Counted from the stretch's first letter, positions 7,712-14,754 are shown. The stretch is 18,209 nt of DNA from Thermoplasmata archaeon (GCA_021161135.1 JAGHBD010000161.1:1-18209); one strand, 5' to 3'. Notes: generated by a model not told the origin, from the sequence alone. Numbers and translations are program-made.

Positions 7712-8062
7712 ATGGCAATAAAGTTTGATGATTTACCACCTCAAGTGCAGAATCAGCTCAGGCAGCTACAGCAATTTCAGCAACAGCTAGAGATTACTGT
7801 TCAACAACGCCTTCAAATAGATGTAAGGCTAAGAGAAACAGAAAATGCTCTCGAAGAATTAAATAAATTGGAAGAAAATGCTCCTGTATATAAAAGCGTG
7901 GGGAATCTTATCATAAAAGCTGATAAAGAGAAGCTTATAAAGGAGTTGCGGGAAGAAAAGGAAACTCTTGAGGTAAGAAAAAAAACTCTCGAAAGTCAAG
8001 AAAGCAAACTAAAAGAAAAGATAGAAGAGTTGCAGAAAAAACTTCAGGAAGCTCTCAAATGA
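7712..8062 (+). CDS. pfdB: Prefoldin beta subunit
   Basis: Subunit of the archaeal alpha2-beta4 prefoldin (GimC) jellyfish complex, which captures unfolded proteins in the cytosol and hands them to the thermosome. The 116 residues match the usual length. Two long coiled-coil helices (about residues 5-50 and 68-115) flank a short beta-hairpin containing NAPVYKSVGNLIIKAD, the family signature. The Gln-rich start (LPPQVQNQLRQLQQFQQQLE) is typical. The gene is monocistronic, divergent from the phosphoesterase, and its stop codon overlaps the 3' end of the convergent Memo gene by eight bases. The alpha subunit is not in the window. Confidence 0.96.
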   Translation: MAIKFDDLPPQVQNQLRQLQQFQQQLEITVQQRLQIDVRLRETENALEELNKLEENAPVYKSVGNLIIKADKEKLIKELREEKETLEVRKKTLESQESKLKEKIEELQKKLQEALK

Positions 8063-8885
8063 TCGCTATCGCTGCATAACCAACACAATATGTGCCGGGT
8101 TCAACATCATATGAAGTTGCATATTTAAGGAGTCTTGCTTCTTTTGCCCTGCCTTTTAATGCTTCAAGCATTGTTGCCACAGCACCATAGCCACACATCG
8201 TTATATTTTTCTCCTCAACTGTTTCCACCAATCCCTTGGCATCAAGCTGCAAAATCTTTTCTATAGCAAGCATATCCTTTTTCTTTACAAATTCCTCTAT
8301 ATCATCTGGTGATGGAAAGCCCGAGAAGCTAACATGTGAAAAATCGCTGCTGGCAATGAAAACAGCATCTTCTGCCTCCTTTAATATATCGGCTGCTTCC
8401 TTTACTGTATCCCAATCCTGCCAGCCAAAACATATTGGTATGAAGGTAAAATCGCTGCTTAAAAATTGCAGGAAGGGTAACTGAACTTCTATACTGTGTT
8501 CATATCGGTGAGCAATTTCATCATCCTTTATTATACCCCTGCAATATTTTCTGGCGTCTTCCGCTATTTTTATCTCTCCAAGAGGAGTTTCCCATGTACC
8601 CTCGCTCATTATCGCCACACCTGCACCATAACCATGATGATTCGGGCCAAGAATTATAAATTTATCTGGAAAATCTCCAGCGATTTCGTAATAAGCAAAG
8701 GCGGCAACATAACCAGAATATATGTAGCCAGCATGGGGAACCACGAGCCCCTTTATTTTTCCTCCATTTTTTTTCACTTTCGGCACATTTCCTGGACCTT
8801 TCAAAAAACACTCTTTTATCTCCTCTATCAATCTTTCTTTTTTTCCTTCATAAAAATGTCCTGCTACCACAGCCTTTCGATGCAT
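8055..8885 (-). CDS. Memo-family protein (MEMO1/extradiol dioxygenase-like fold)
   Basis: Conserved archaeal and eukaryotic protein with a class III extradiol dioxygenase-like fold; its biochemical role in archaea is not settled, although redox and metal roles are reported for human MEMO1. The 276 residues contain the family blocks VVPHAGYIYSGYVA, ILGPNHHGYGAG, HRYEHSIEVQLPFLQF, FIASSDFSH and MCGYGAVATML, which supply the conserved His and Cys residues of the putative metal site. I start at 8885 (MHRKAVVAGHFYEG), the usual N-terminus, because a TATA box sits 24 bases upstream; the open frame continues 18 codons further to 8939 but would overlap the divergent OsmC gene and its promoter. Its end overlaps pfdB by eight bases. 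Confidence 0.9.
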   Translation of the reverse strand: MHRKAVVAGHFYEGKKERLIEEIKECFLKGPGNVPKVKKNGGKIKGLVVPHAGYIYSGYVAAFAYYEIAGDFPDKFIILGPNHHGYGAGVAIMSEGTWETPLGEIKIAEDARKYCRGIIKDDEIAHRYEHSIEVQLPFLQFLSSDFTFIPICFGWQDWDTVKEAADILKEAEDAVFIASSDFSHVSFSGFPSPDDIEEFVKKKDMLAIEKILQLDAKGLVETVEEKNITMCGYGAVATMLEALKGRAKEARLLKYATSYDVEPGTYCVGYAAIAII

Positions 8886-8904
8886 GAGATTAAACAAAAG
8901 ATTC

Positions 8905-8912
8905 TTTATAAA
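8905..8912. promoter_or_regulatory. Palindromic TATA element between memo and osmC
   Basis: TTTATAAA is self-complementary and is the best TATA box in the 43-base gap between the two start codons. It is centred about 24 bases from the Memo ATG and about 21 bases from the OsmC ATG, so it fits Memo well and OsmC marginally. Confidence 0.55.
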
Positions 8913-8928
8913 CTTTTGAATTACCGCT

Positions 8929-9315
8929 ATGAAGGGCAAAGTAATATATGTGAAAGATATGACGTTTGTTGGAATTGTCGAAAATCATTCAATAGTATTC
9001 GATAATGGCAAAAATTCCGTTACACCGATGCAGGCTGTTTTACTCTCATTAGCAACATGCTCTGCAATGGACGTATGGAATATAATGACAAAGAAAAGGC
9101 AGGATATAAAAGGACTTGAAATTGAAATAGAAGGCGAGAGGCAAGAAAGTTATCCAAAGTTATTCAGGAAAATAAAACTTAAATACATTTTTGAAGGGAA
9201 TGTTGATGAAAAAGCATGCAAAGAAGCAATAAAATTATCAATGGAAAAATACTGTTCTGTATCCAACATGATAAAAGAAGTTGCAGAAATAGAAACAGAA
9301 ATAGAAATTAAATAA
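8929..9315 (+). CDS. OsmC-family thiol peroxidase-like protein
   Basis: Member of the OsmC/Ohr superfamily, whose characterised members reduce organic or lipid hydroperoxides with a reactive Cys pair. The 128 residues show the beta-rich start (VIYVKDMTFVGIVENH), a central helix with Cys44 in SLATCSAMDVW, and a second Cys109 in MEKYCSVSNM, the two conserved family positions. The length is typical of the short archaeal/YhfA-like branch. The start at 8929 preserves the whole family fold. A T6 run follows directly after the stop codon. The last eight bases overlap the 3' end of the convergent regulator gene. With two thioredoxins close by, reduction by thioredoxin is a reasonable inference only. 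Confidence 0.88.
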   Translation: MKGKVIYVKDMTFVGIVENHSIVFDNGKNSVTPMQAVLLSLATCSAMDVWNIMTKKRQDIKGLEIEIEGERQESYPKLFRKIKLKYIFEGNVDEKACKEAIKLSMEKYCSVSNMIKEVAEIETEIEIK

Positions 9316-9637
9316 TTTTTTCAAGATTTTCAACAGCTTCTTTCATTCCCGAATACCATCTTTCTATGCATTTTTGCAACCATTCTTTTAACTCATTTGG
9401 CGAAATTCCTGAATAGACATAGTAATACCCCCCTCCATCCTCTATAATTTTCTTCTCTCTTTTCACCATTCCACATTCCATCAGTTTTTTCAGGCATCTC
9501 TGGATCGTGCTCCTGTCCTTTCTCACTATCTCAACTATTTCCCCCACTCTCATTTCTCTTTCAAGGAGTATTTTGTAAATTTTTATTTCATTCTCTCCTA
9601 TATTAAAGAGGCATTTGAACATGCTGTTACAATCCAT
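9308..9637 (-). CDS. Winged-helix transcriptional regulator (TrmB/Rrf-like HTH)
   Basis: Predicted DNA-binding regulator of 109 residues. A winged helix-turn-helix spans about residues 12-75: LFNIGENEIKIYKILLE, then VGEIVEIVRKDRSTIQRCLK as the recognition region, then LMECGMVKREKK and a wing with YYYVYSG. The C-terminal 30 residues are helical and may dimerise. Four cysteines (3, 9, 48, 55) are present but no CxxC pair, so a redox-sensing role is not evident. The ATG at 9637 is chosen because a TATA box lies about 22 bases upstream; the open frame extends to 9685 but that would cross the promoter. It diverges from the thioredoxin gene with 80 bases between starts, so it may control that unit and itself. 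Confidence 0.75.
   Translation of the reverse strand: MDCNSMFKCLFNIGENEIKIYKILLEREMRVGEIVEIVRKDRSTIQRCLKKLMECGMVKREKKIIEDGGGYYYVYSGISPNELKEWLQKCIERWYSGMKEAVENLEKII
9316..9321 (+). terminator. Oligo-T run after osmC
   Basis: TTTTTT directly follows the osmC stop codon. Archaeal polymerase can terminate at such runs without a hairpin. It lies inside the 3' end of the convergent regulator gene. Confidence 0.35.
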
Positions 9638-9654
9638 GATGATAATTCCGAGCA

Positions 9655-9663
9655 TATATAAAA
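9655..9663 (-). promoter_or_regulatory. TATA box for the HTH regulator
   Basis: TTTTATATA on the minus strand, centred about 22 bases before the ATG at 9637. It is a mirror partner of the thioredoxin TATA box 35 bases away. Confidence 0.5.
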
Positions 9664-9669
9664 CGATTG

Positions 9670-9688
9670 TGCAAAAATCCTGCAAAAA
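9670..9688. promoter_or_regulatory. Candidate operator: TGCAAAAA direct repeat between divergent promoters
   Basis: TGCAAAAA occurs at 9670-9677 and 9681-9688, eleven bases apart (one helical turn), exactly between the TATA boxes of the regulator and thioredoxin genes. The octamer is common in coding parts of this window, so only the position and spacing make it a candidate site. Confidence 0.3.
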
Positions 9689-9690
9689 CG

Positions 9691-9699
9691 TTATATATT
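9691..9699 (+). promoter_or_regulatory. TATA box for the thioredoxin pair
   Basis: TTATATATT centred about 23 bases upstream of the ATG at 9718. No ribosome-binding site precedes that ATG, suggesting a leaderless transcript. Confidence 0.6.
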
Positions 9700-9717
9700 G
9701 CCTATTTTATACCCCAC

Positions 9718-10113
9718 ATGGATGAGCTGGAAAAAATAAGAAGAAGAATGCTGCAAAAATTAATGGAAAGGGAAGAAACAGTGAGCGAGATGCCAGATAC
9801 ACCTATTGAAGTAAATGAGAGCAATTTCGATGAGGTGATTTCAAAATATGATACTGTTGTTGTAGATTTTTGGGCTCCTTGGTGCGGGCCTTGCCGCCTT
9901 ATTGCTCCAATTATAGAACAGCTTGCAAAGGAGATGAAGGGAAAGGTTGTTTTTGCAAAGCTTAATACAGATGAAAATCCAAAAATAGCGATGAGATATA
10001 GAGTTATGAGTATCCCAACTCTTATTCTGTTTAAGAATGGTAAAATGGCAGATAGAAGCGTGGGCGCAATGCCCGCTGACATGCTTCGTGATTGGATAAG
10101 GAGATATATATGA
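9718..10113 (+). CDS. trxA: Thioredoxin
   Basis: Cytosolic disulfide reductase. The 131 residues comprise a charged N-terminal helix of about 25 residues (MDELEKIRRRMLQKLMEREE) and a standard thioredoxin fold with FWAPWCGPC (Cys56 and Cys59) and the cis-proline loop MSIPTLILF. The N-terminal extension is seen in several archaeal thioredoxins. The start at 9718 is supported by the TATA spacing; the open frame reaches 9667, but that would run through the promoter. The stop overlaps the ATG of a lipoprotein thioredoxin (ATGA), so the two are translationally coupled. A thioredoxin reductase gene is not visible here. Confidence 0.95.
   Translation: MDELEKIRRRMLQKLMEREETVSEMPDTPIEVNESNFDEVISKYDTVVVDFWAPWCGPCRLIAPIIEQLAKEMKGKVVFAKLNTDENPKIAMRYRVMSIPTLILFKNGKMADRSVGAMPADMLRDWIRRYI
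10098..10103 (+). promoter_or_regulatory. Ribosome-binding site for the lipoprotein thioredoxin
   Basis: AAGGAG lies six bases before the ATG at 10110, within the last codons of trxA. It fixes the start of the coupled gene against an upstream in-frame TTG at 10092. Confidence 0.6.
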
Positions 10114-10550
10114 AGAGGAAAATTTTTGTTTTTCTGCTGCTTTCTCTCCTCCTCTCCACAATAGGATGCGTGAAGAAAGAAGAAAATAATAACAATGCAG
10201 TTTCTCTTTCCATCGAGTGGATGAATTTCAGCCAGGGATTGCAGAAGGCGAGGCAGGAGGAAAAGCCTGTCATGGTTGATTTTTACGCTGATTGGTGCGG
10301 GCCGTGCAGAATGATGGATCAGATAACATATGAAGATGAAAAGGTGATTGAAGAAGTTATGAAGAATTTTATCCCTGTTAAAGTTGATGTGGATGTGGAA
10401 CAAGCATTGGCATATCAATTTGGAATTTATTCGATACCAACAATAGTTTATCTCGATGAAAATGGTAATGAAGTTTATAGAACAGTTGGCTACAGGAGTG
10501 CATCACAAATACTTGCCGACATGGATGAAGCATTGAGCAGAATCACTTAA
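10110..10550 (+). CDS. Membrane-anchored thioredoxin-like lipoprotein
   Basis: Probable thiol-disulfide exchange protein on the outer face of the membrane. The 146 residues start with a lipoprotein-type signal (KIFVFLLLSLLLSTIGC) whose Cys20 is the likely lipid-modified residue, then an Asn-rich linker (EENNNN). A thioredoxin fold follows with FYADWCGPCRMMD (Cys63 and Cys66) and the cis-proline loop YSIPTIVYLDENG. The active site and following helix resemble the C-terminal domain of DsbD and the thioredoxin_7 group more than classical thioredoxin. ATGA overlap with trxA indicates one operon. A CcdA-type membrane partner that would carry electrons across is not in the window. The last eight bases overlap the convergent peptidase gene. 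Confidence 0.88.
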   Translation: MKRKIFVFLLLSLLLSTIGCVKKEENNNNAVSLSIEWMNFSQGLQKARQEEKPVMVDFYADWCGPCRMMDQITYEDEKVIEEVMKNFIPVKVDVDVEQALAYQFGIYSIPTIVYLDENGNEVYRTVGYRSASQILADMDEALSRIT

Positions 10551-11757
10551 GCCAATATTTTGGAATAATATTAAACACCATAACATCTATTTCATTCATA
10601 TCCGCCTCCTCTTCCCCTACAGCCACAATTTTTATTGAGTGTTTAAAGAATGCTGGTTTGCCGTACATGAAACTATACGGTTCTTCTTCAACTACGCCCC
10701 TTAATTCTCCATCAAAATAAAACTCCACCCTCCTCACTTCTTCTTTTCCTATTATGTTTGCTTCAGCATGTATTCTTCCAAAAACGATTGTATGATGGCT
10801 TGAGATTTTCATTATTTTCCTTCCTCCAAAATATATTGCTCCTCTCTCAGGCTCAACAAATCGAACCATTATATCAATATCTTTATCAGCAATGCTTGCA
10901 AGCGTTGCTATTGCAAGCTTGCACACCTTTGCTAAATAAGAAAAATTCACATTTTCTATGGTATCTTGCGGCGAATGATAATGGGGATTAAATTCGTATT
11001 CGAGAAAGAAATTTGCTTCGTAGCCATACTCTATGAAGGATTGGTGATCACTTCCAGGAAAATTTCTATGCCTTACAATATCAAGTCCTATTTTATCTTC
11101 ATACTTCTCTGCAATTTCCTCTGCCATATCGCTAATCCATGTTGATGCTTCATTTGATGACAACCTTATTTTACTGCCCCCCTCCTTGCTCTCAGCATGT
11201 CCCACGCCATCAAGTTGCAAATCCGCCACAATAATCTCGCCGTTCTCATATGCATTTCTCGCAAAACATTCGCTTCCATATTTTCCTTGTTCCTCGCCAG
11301 AGAAAGCAACAAACTTTATTGTATGCTGAAAGGAGTAGGATGCCATAATTTTTGCAGCCATTAAAAGGCACGAGATGCCGGAGCCATCGTCATCGGCGCC
11401 AGGCGAAACAGCAACACTGTCGTAATGGGCGGAGAAGATGATTGTGTAATTGTCTTTCCCATATAATGTGGCAACTATATTTTTGCCTCTTAGCCCACGA
11501 TATTCCCATTCCTGATATTCAGTTTTTAAACCATAATTTGAGAACTCATTGAAGATGAACTCTGCAACTTCGTTGCATTCTTCACTTCCTGTAGGATGGG
11601 GACCAAAATCCTGTATAGTCTTATCATAATAATAAAGGGTATTTTCATCTACACCATCTATCAATTCAACAATTTTATTTTCGCTCCTATCTGCAAAAGT
11701 CGCTGAGAGAGGAAATGTAAAGGATATTAGGATTGCTACAACAACGAGTTTTTTCAT
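10543..11757 (-). CDS. Secreted M28-family zinc aminopeptidase
   Basis: Extracellular metallopeptidase likely to release N-terminal amino acids from peptides. The 404 residues begin with a signal peptide (MKKLVVVAILISFTFPLSA). The M28 domain has both zinc sites: His111 and catalytic Asp113 in SAHYDSV, bridging Asp123 or a neighbour in PGADDDGSG, Glu155 (base) and Glu156 in FSGEEQG, Asp183 in QLDGVGH, and His261 in HYHSPQDT. After about residue 290 an Ig-like beta domain follows (VEFYFDGELRGVVEEEPYSF), common in secreted hydrolases. No membrane anchor is seen. A TATA box overlapping the end of the upstream gene suggests its own transcript as well as read-through from the peptide cluster. Confidence 0.92.
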   Translation of the reverse strand: MKKLVVVAILISFTFPLSATFADRSENKIVELIDGVDENTLYYYDKTIQDFGPHPTGSEECNEVAEFIFNEFSNYGLKTEYQEWEYRGLRGKNIVATLYGKDNYTIIFSAHYDSVAVSPGADDDGSGISCLLMAAKIMASYSFQHTIKFVAFSGEEQGKYGSECFARNAYENGEIIVADLQLDGVGHAESKEGGSKIRLSSNEASTWISDMAEEIAEKYEDKIGLDIVRHRNFPGSDHQSFIEYGYEANFFLEYEFNPHYHSPQDTIENVNFSYLAKVCKLAIATLASIADKDIDIMVRFVEPERGAIYFGGRKIMKISSHHTIVFGRIHAEANIIGKEEVRRVEFYFDGELRGVVEEEPYSFMYGKPAFFKHSIKIVAVGEEEADMNEIDVMVFNIIPKYWLK

Positions 11758-11776
11758 GATTGTTAAATCTTTCTAC

Positions 11777-11784
11777 TATTTATA
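11777..11784 (-). promoter_or_regulatory. TATA box for the M28 peptidase
   Basis: TATAAATA on the minus strand, centred about 24 bases before the ATG at 11757 and overlapping the stop codon of the upstream pyroglutamyl peptidase gene. It implies an internal promoter in the cluster. Confidence 0.6.
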
Positions 11785-12433
11785 CGCTACTGCATTCAAT
11801 GGCTATTTCCACTGCCCTCACCATTTTCTCAATATCCATTCCATATTTTGCCTGCTGTTTTAAAGGTGGAAAGTGGATGAAACCGACTTTTATATCCTCG
11901 TTGCTATGTAAAACATGATTCAGCATAATGAAAAATACATAATTGCAGAGATATGTGCCTGCAAAAAGGGATTGTCTCGCCTTTATACCCTCGCTTTTTA
12001 TTTCATTAACTATTCTATCTACAGGAATGTTGGAGAATAAAATAAAAGGGGCGCTTCTATTTATTACTTCAATTCCTTTCCATTTGCCATCAACATATAT
12101 ACTTTTTAGATTTATTGCTACCCCCTCGATATTTATTTTCCTCGCATTGTACTCCAAACCTGTGCATAATATTATGCTTGGTTCATATTTTCTTATAAGA
12201 TTGTGCAGTATTTCCTCTGCTCTTTCATAATCTACAGGTAAAACAATGCCTAAAACAAACACATTTCCAATATAACTTCCATTGAGCTGCATTGCCACAA
12301 TTTCAGAGGGATTTATATCGTAATTGGTAAATGGTTCAAACCCAGTAACGAGTGCCACCTCTTTTTTCTCCTGTCCTTTCATCGATGGAAAGAAGAGGAG
12401 GATGAGTACGAAAGCAATAATTATTCTTTTCAT
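11780..12433 (-). CDS. pcp: Pyroglutamyl peptidase I (C15 family) with an N-terminal signal peptide
   Basis: Removes N-terminal pyroglutamate from peptides. The 217 residues carry the full C15 set: TGFEPF near residue 30, catalytic Glu103 in NIEGVAIN, Cys163 in AGTYLCNYVFF and His187 in VGFIHFPP. Unlike the usual cytosolic enzyme, which begins right before the TGFEPF block, this one has a 27-residue extension that looks like a signal sequence (MKRIIIAFVLILLFFPSMKG). It is therefore predicted to act outside the cell. A GAGGGAG site precedes the ATG, which overlaps the pqqD-like stop (ATGA). The common ERVAxN form is changed to EGVAIN, and a cytosolic anchor-free form made from an internal start is not supported because no Met lies between the extension and TGF except Met18. 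Confidence 0.88.
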   Translation of the reverse strand: MKRIIIAFVLILLFFPSMKGQEKKEVALVTGFEPFTNYDINPSEIVAMQLNGSYIGNVFVLGIVLPVDYERAEEILHNLIRKYEPSIILCTGLEYNARKINIEGVAINLKSIYVDGKWKGIEVINRSAPFILFSNIPVDRIVNEIKSEGIKARQSLFAGTYLCNYVFFIMLNHVLHSNEDIKVGFIHFPPLKQQAKYGMDIEKMVRAVEIAIECSSV

Positions 12434-12753
12434 TTTTCTCCCTCAAATTCTATATAACCATATTTTTTTAAAGCTAAGAGAAAGAAATAAAGGCGTTCCT
12501 TCATTTTTTCTTCCCCATATGTTTCTTCGAGTTCTTCTAATATTTGTTCGACTGTTTTTTTACCATTGCATCTCTTCCATATGAAAGAACCAATTTCATC
12601 GAGATTGACGAAAAAGAAGTTTGGTTTTTTAAATACTCTACAAAGCCATCTCCCAAATTTACTTTTAAATTTTATTACCTTTATTCTTACTCTTCCATCT
12701 TCTTCTATCCAGTCCGCCTTTCTTATCGGCTTTGCTTCCAGATTAATCTTCAT
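12430..12753 (-). CDS. PqqD-like protein
   Basis: Small winged-helix-like protein of the PqqD family, known elsewhere as the peptide-binding partner (RiPP recognition element) of radical-SAM peptide-modifying enzymes. The 107 residues end with the family core: FVNLDEIGSFIWKRCNGKKT, VEQILEELEETYG and FLLALKKYGYIEFE. The N-terminal 40 residues are basic (IKVIKFKSKFGRWLCRVFKK). It overlaps the transporter gene by 11 bases and the pyroglutamyl peptidase by four, so it is embedded in the operon. No radical-SAM enzyme or precursor peptide is visible nearby, so the PQQ function is not implied. It could bind peptides or partner proteins in the uptake module. Confidence 0.72.
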   Translation of the reverse strand: MKINLEAKPIRKADWIEEDGRVRIKVIKFKSKFGRWLCRVFKKPNFFFVNLDEIGSFIWKRCNGKKTVEQILEELEETYGEEKMKERLYFFLLALKKYGYIEFEGEK

Positions 12754-14719
12754 TTGCTGCTTTTCTGAATTCCCTTATTACAATATAACCTAGCAGGAAG
12801 GCAATATAGCCCCAGATGAGCATTCCAGGCCATGAAGGTGCTTCCTTGAGTATTCCCAAATTAATGTGTCCTATAATTAGAAATGCACCTATCACACCCA
12901 TTAAAGCTTCACCTGCAATAAGGCCTGCGGAGAAAAGAAGACCTACGCGATGCGCCTGTTCTTTCGGCTTTATACCTGTCTTTTTAATTGCCATCTCCCA
13001 ATCGCTAAGCTCCTCCTCTTCCTCCTCAGGTGACATCTTCTTGAGTTTTTTATCTACGATGGCACGAACTATTCCTCCAACAAGAATCGGCACGCTAAGT
13101 GTAAATGGAAGATAAATACCTATTGCTACTGGAAGCACTGGAATGTCCATTATAATTAGCACCAATGCTAAGAATGCACCAGCTATAACAAAAGGCCAAA
13201 CCATTTCTCCGCCAATAACTCCTTTAACTATACCACCCATAAGGAAAGCCTGTGGAGCCGGCAAATCATAACTGCCAATCTTGTATGCTTTATCTAACGC
13301 TTGAATAACTATTGCAAGCACTGGAGCAGCTGCTATAACGCCGAGCATTTCTGCCACCTGCTGTTTCCATGGTGTTGCTCCGAGCATCTGTCCAGCTGCC
13401 ATTGATTGCAAAACATCTCCAGATATTGCTGCCCCGCAACACACCACGGCAGCCATGCCTATTACAATCTCCATTCCACTTGTTCCTGTTACACCAAATG
13501 CAAGCATTATTATACTCACAAAAAGAAGAACAGCAACAGTAACTCCAGATATCGGATTATTCGATGAGCCGAGCAATCCTGCCATGTAACCAGCGATGGC
13601 TGAAGCGACGAATGCAAGCAGAACCAACAATATTGCCATAAAGAGGCTGACAGCATACATATGGCTCATCCATGCATAGAGAAGGAATACTGGAATGATG
13701 AGAAAGCCTATTGCAAGAAATACTTTCTTCATATCCAGATCTCTATCTGTCCTCTTTTTAGATTCTACAGCCCCTCCCCTTAATCCTATAATTGCCTCTT
13801 TTACACCATGAATGAGATTTTCTCGAAGCTTCCATATCGTATATAATCCGCCAACAACCATTGCTCCAACGCCGAGATAGCGGACATAGTCGCCCCATAT
13901 AATCATGAAACCTTCAAGTGGAGCAGTGCCAGATGGGAGGCCAGTTGAAACAATAATAAGAGGCGTCAGGATAATCCAGCCAAGCAAACCGCCTGCAAAT
14001 ACATAGGCAGCGATGCGAGGGCCAATGATGTAACCCACGCCAAGCAGAGCTGGAGAAGCGGCGGTGCCACCGTAGAAATAACCCTCTGTTGATTTTCCTA
14101 GCACTCCGTACTTGCCAGCATTTATGACATATTCAACTTTTCCTTTAAATACGTTAAGCGAGACCTGACAGAATTTTACTATTCCAGCAAGGGTTGCTCC
14201 AATGAGCATCCATAAGCTGCCGCCCCCACTTTCCTCGCCTTCCTCCTCGCTGCCTACAGCTGTGTTTATGACGGCGGCAACTGCTATACCTTCTGGGAAA
14301 GGCAAATCTGTTTTAACAATAAGAGCCCTTCGAAGCAGGACCATCCATAAGACGCCGAGAATACCTCCTATCAACGCTATGAGGGTTGTCTCAACATAAT
14401 GTATCTGCTCCCACGCCCCAATCACTACAAGGGCTGGGATGGTGAAAATCACTCCAGCAGCCAGCGCCTCACCAGCAGCAGCACCCATCATACCCAGTGT
14501 AACCTCAAGCACAGTTGGTTTGAAGGGCTTGAGCAAGGCGAGAGCCATTATTGCGCCGGGAATAGCAGCAGATACGGTCATTCCTGCATATAAGCCGAGA
14601 TAGGCATTAGCTGATCCCATTATAATTGCCAGAATAACGCCAACAAGAATAGCTTTTATTGTTAATTCAGGCACAGTTTTTTCAGGCGGTATCAGAGGCT
14701 GGAAATCTTCCCTACTCAT
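12743..14719 (-). CDS. OPT-family oligopeptide transporter
   Basis: Integral membrane permease of the OPT superfamily, likely a proton-coupled importer of short peptides; some relatives move metal chelates instead. The 658 residues form about 14-16 membrane helices with family motifs such as GSANAYLGLYAGMTVSAAIP near residue 35, DLPFPEGIAVAAVI near 140 and GSSNNPISGVTVAVLL near 390. The acidic and basic loops (SEEEGEESGGG, MSPEEEEEELSD) are cytoplasmic-type linkers. A strong AGGAGGGGAG site precedes the ATG. It follows gcvH by 38 bases, overlaps pqqD downstream, and shares the cluster with two exported peptidases, which favours peptides as the substrate. Confidence 0.92.
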   Translation of the reverse strand: MSREDFQPLIPPEKTVPELTIKAILVGVILAIIMGSANAYLGLYAGMTVSAAIPGAIMALALLKPFKPTVLEVTLGMMGAAAGEALAAGVIFTIPALVVIGAWEQIHYVETTLIALIGGILGVLWMVLLRRALIVKTDLPFPEGIAVAAVINTAVGSEEEGEESGGGSLWMLIGATLAGIVKFCQVSLNVFKGKVEYVINAGKYGVLGKSTEGYFYGGTAASPALLGVGYIIGPRIAAYVFAGGLLGWIILTPLIIVSTGLPSGTAPLEGFMIIWGDYVRYLGVGAMVVGGLYTIWKLRENLIHGVKEAIIGLRGGAVESKKRTDRDLDMKKVFLAIGFLIIPVFLLYAWMSHMYAVSLFMAILLVLLAFVASAIAGYMAGLLGSSNNPISGVTVAVLLFVSIIMLAFGVTGTSGMEIVIGMAAVVCCGAAISGDVLQSMAAGQMLGATPWKQQVAEMLGVIAAAPVLAIVIQALDKAYKIGSYDLPAPQAFLMGGIVKGVIGGEMVWPFVIAGAFLALVLIIMDIPVLPVAIGIYLPFTLSVPILVGGIVRAIVDKKLKKMSPEEEEEELSDWEMAIKKTGIKPKEQAHRVGLLFSAGLIAGEALMGVIGAFLIIGHINLGILKEAPSWPGMLIWGYIAFLLGYIVIREFRKAANED

Positions 14720-14723
14720 TTTT

Positions 14724-14733
14724 CTCCCCTCCT
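14724..14733 (-). promoter_or_regulatory. Strong ribosome-binding site for the OPT gene
   Basis: AGGAGGGGAG on the minus strand, four bases before the ATG at 14719. It is among the strongest Shine-Dalgarno matches in the window. Confidence 0.65.
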
Positions 14734-14746
14734 AATCTTTTTTCAT

Positions 14747-14754
14747 TTTATAAA
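14747..14754 (-). promoter_or_regulatory. Possible internal TATA box before the OPT gene
   Basis: TTTATAAA lies just after the gcvH stop, centred about 31 bases before the OPT ATG. A start site near 14725 would give a very short leader and would leave little of the ribosome-binding site, so read-through from gcvH may be the main route. Confidence 0.35.

Noticed and set aside
8886..8939. Longer N-terminus for Memo starting at 8939
   Set aside because: It would run through the TATA box and into the divergent osmC gene, and the family N-terminus begins at the Met at 8885.
9702..10418. Long open frame (238 codons) on the minus strand opposite the two thioredoxin genes
   Set aside because: It is antisense to two clear thioredoxins and its translation is low-complexity, with no family features.
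12430..12753. PQQ or RiPP biosynthesis cluster suggested by the PqqD-like gene
   Set aside because: No radical-SAM enzyme, precursor peptide or other pqq gene is visible, so only the family name is supported.
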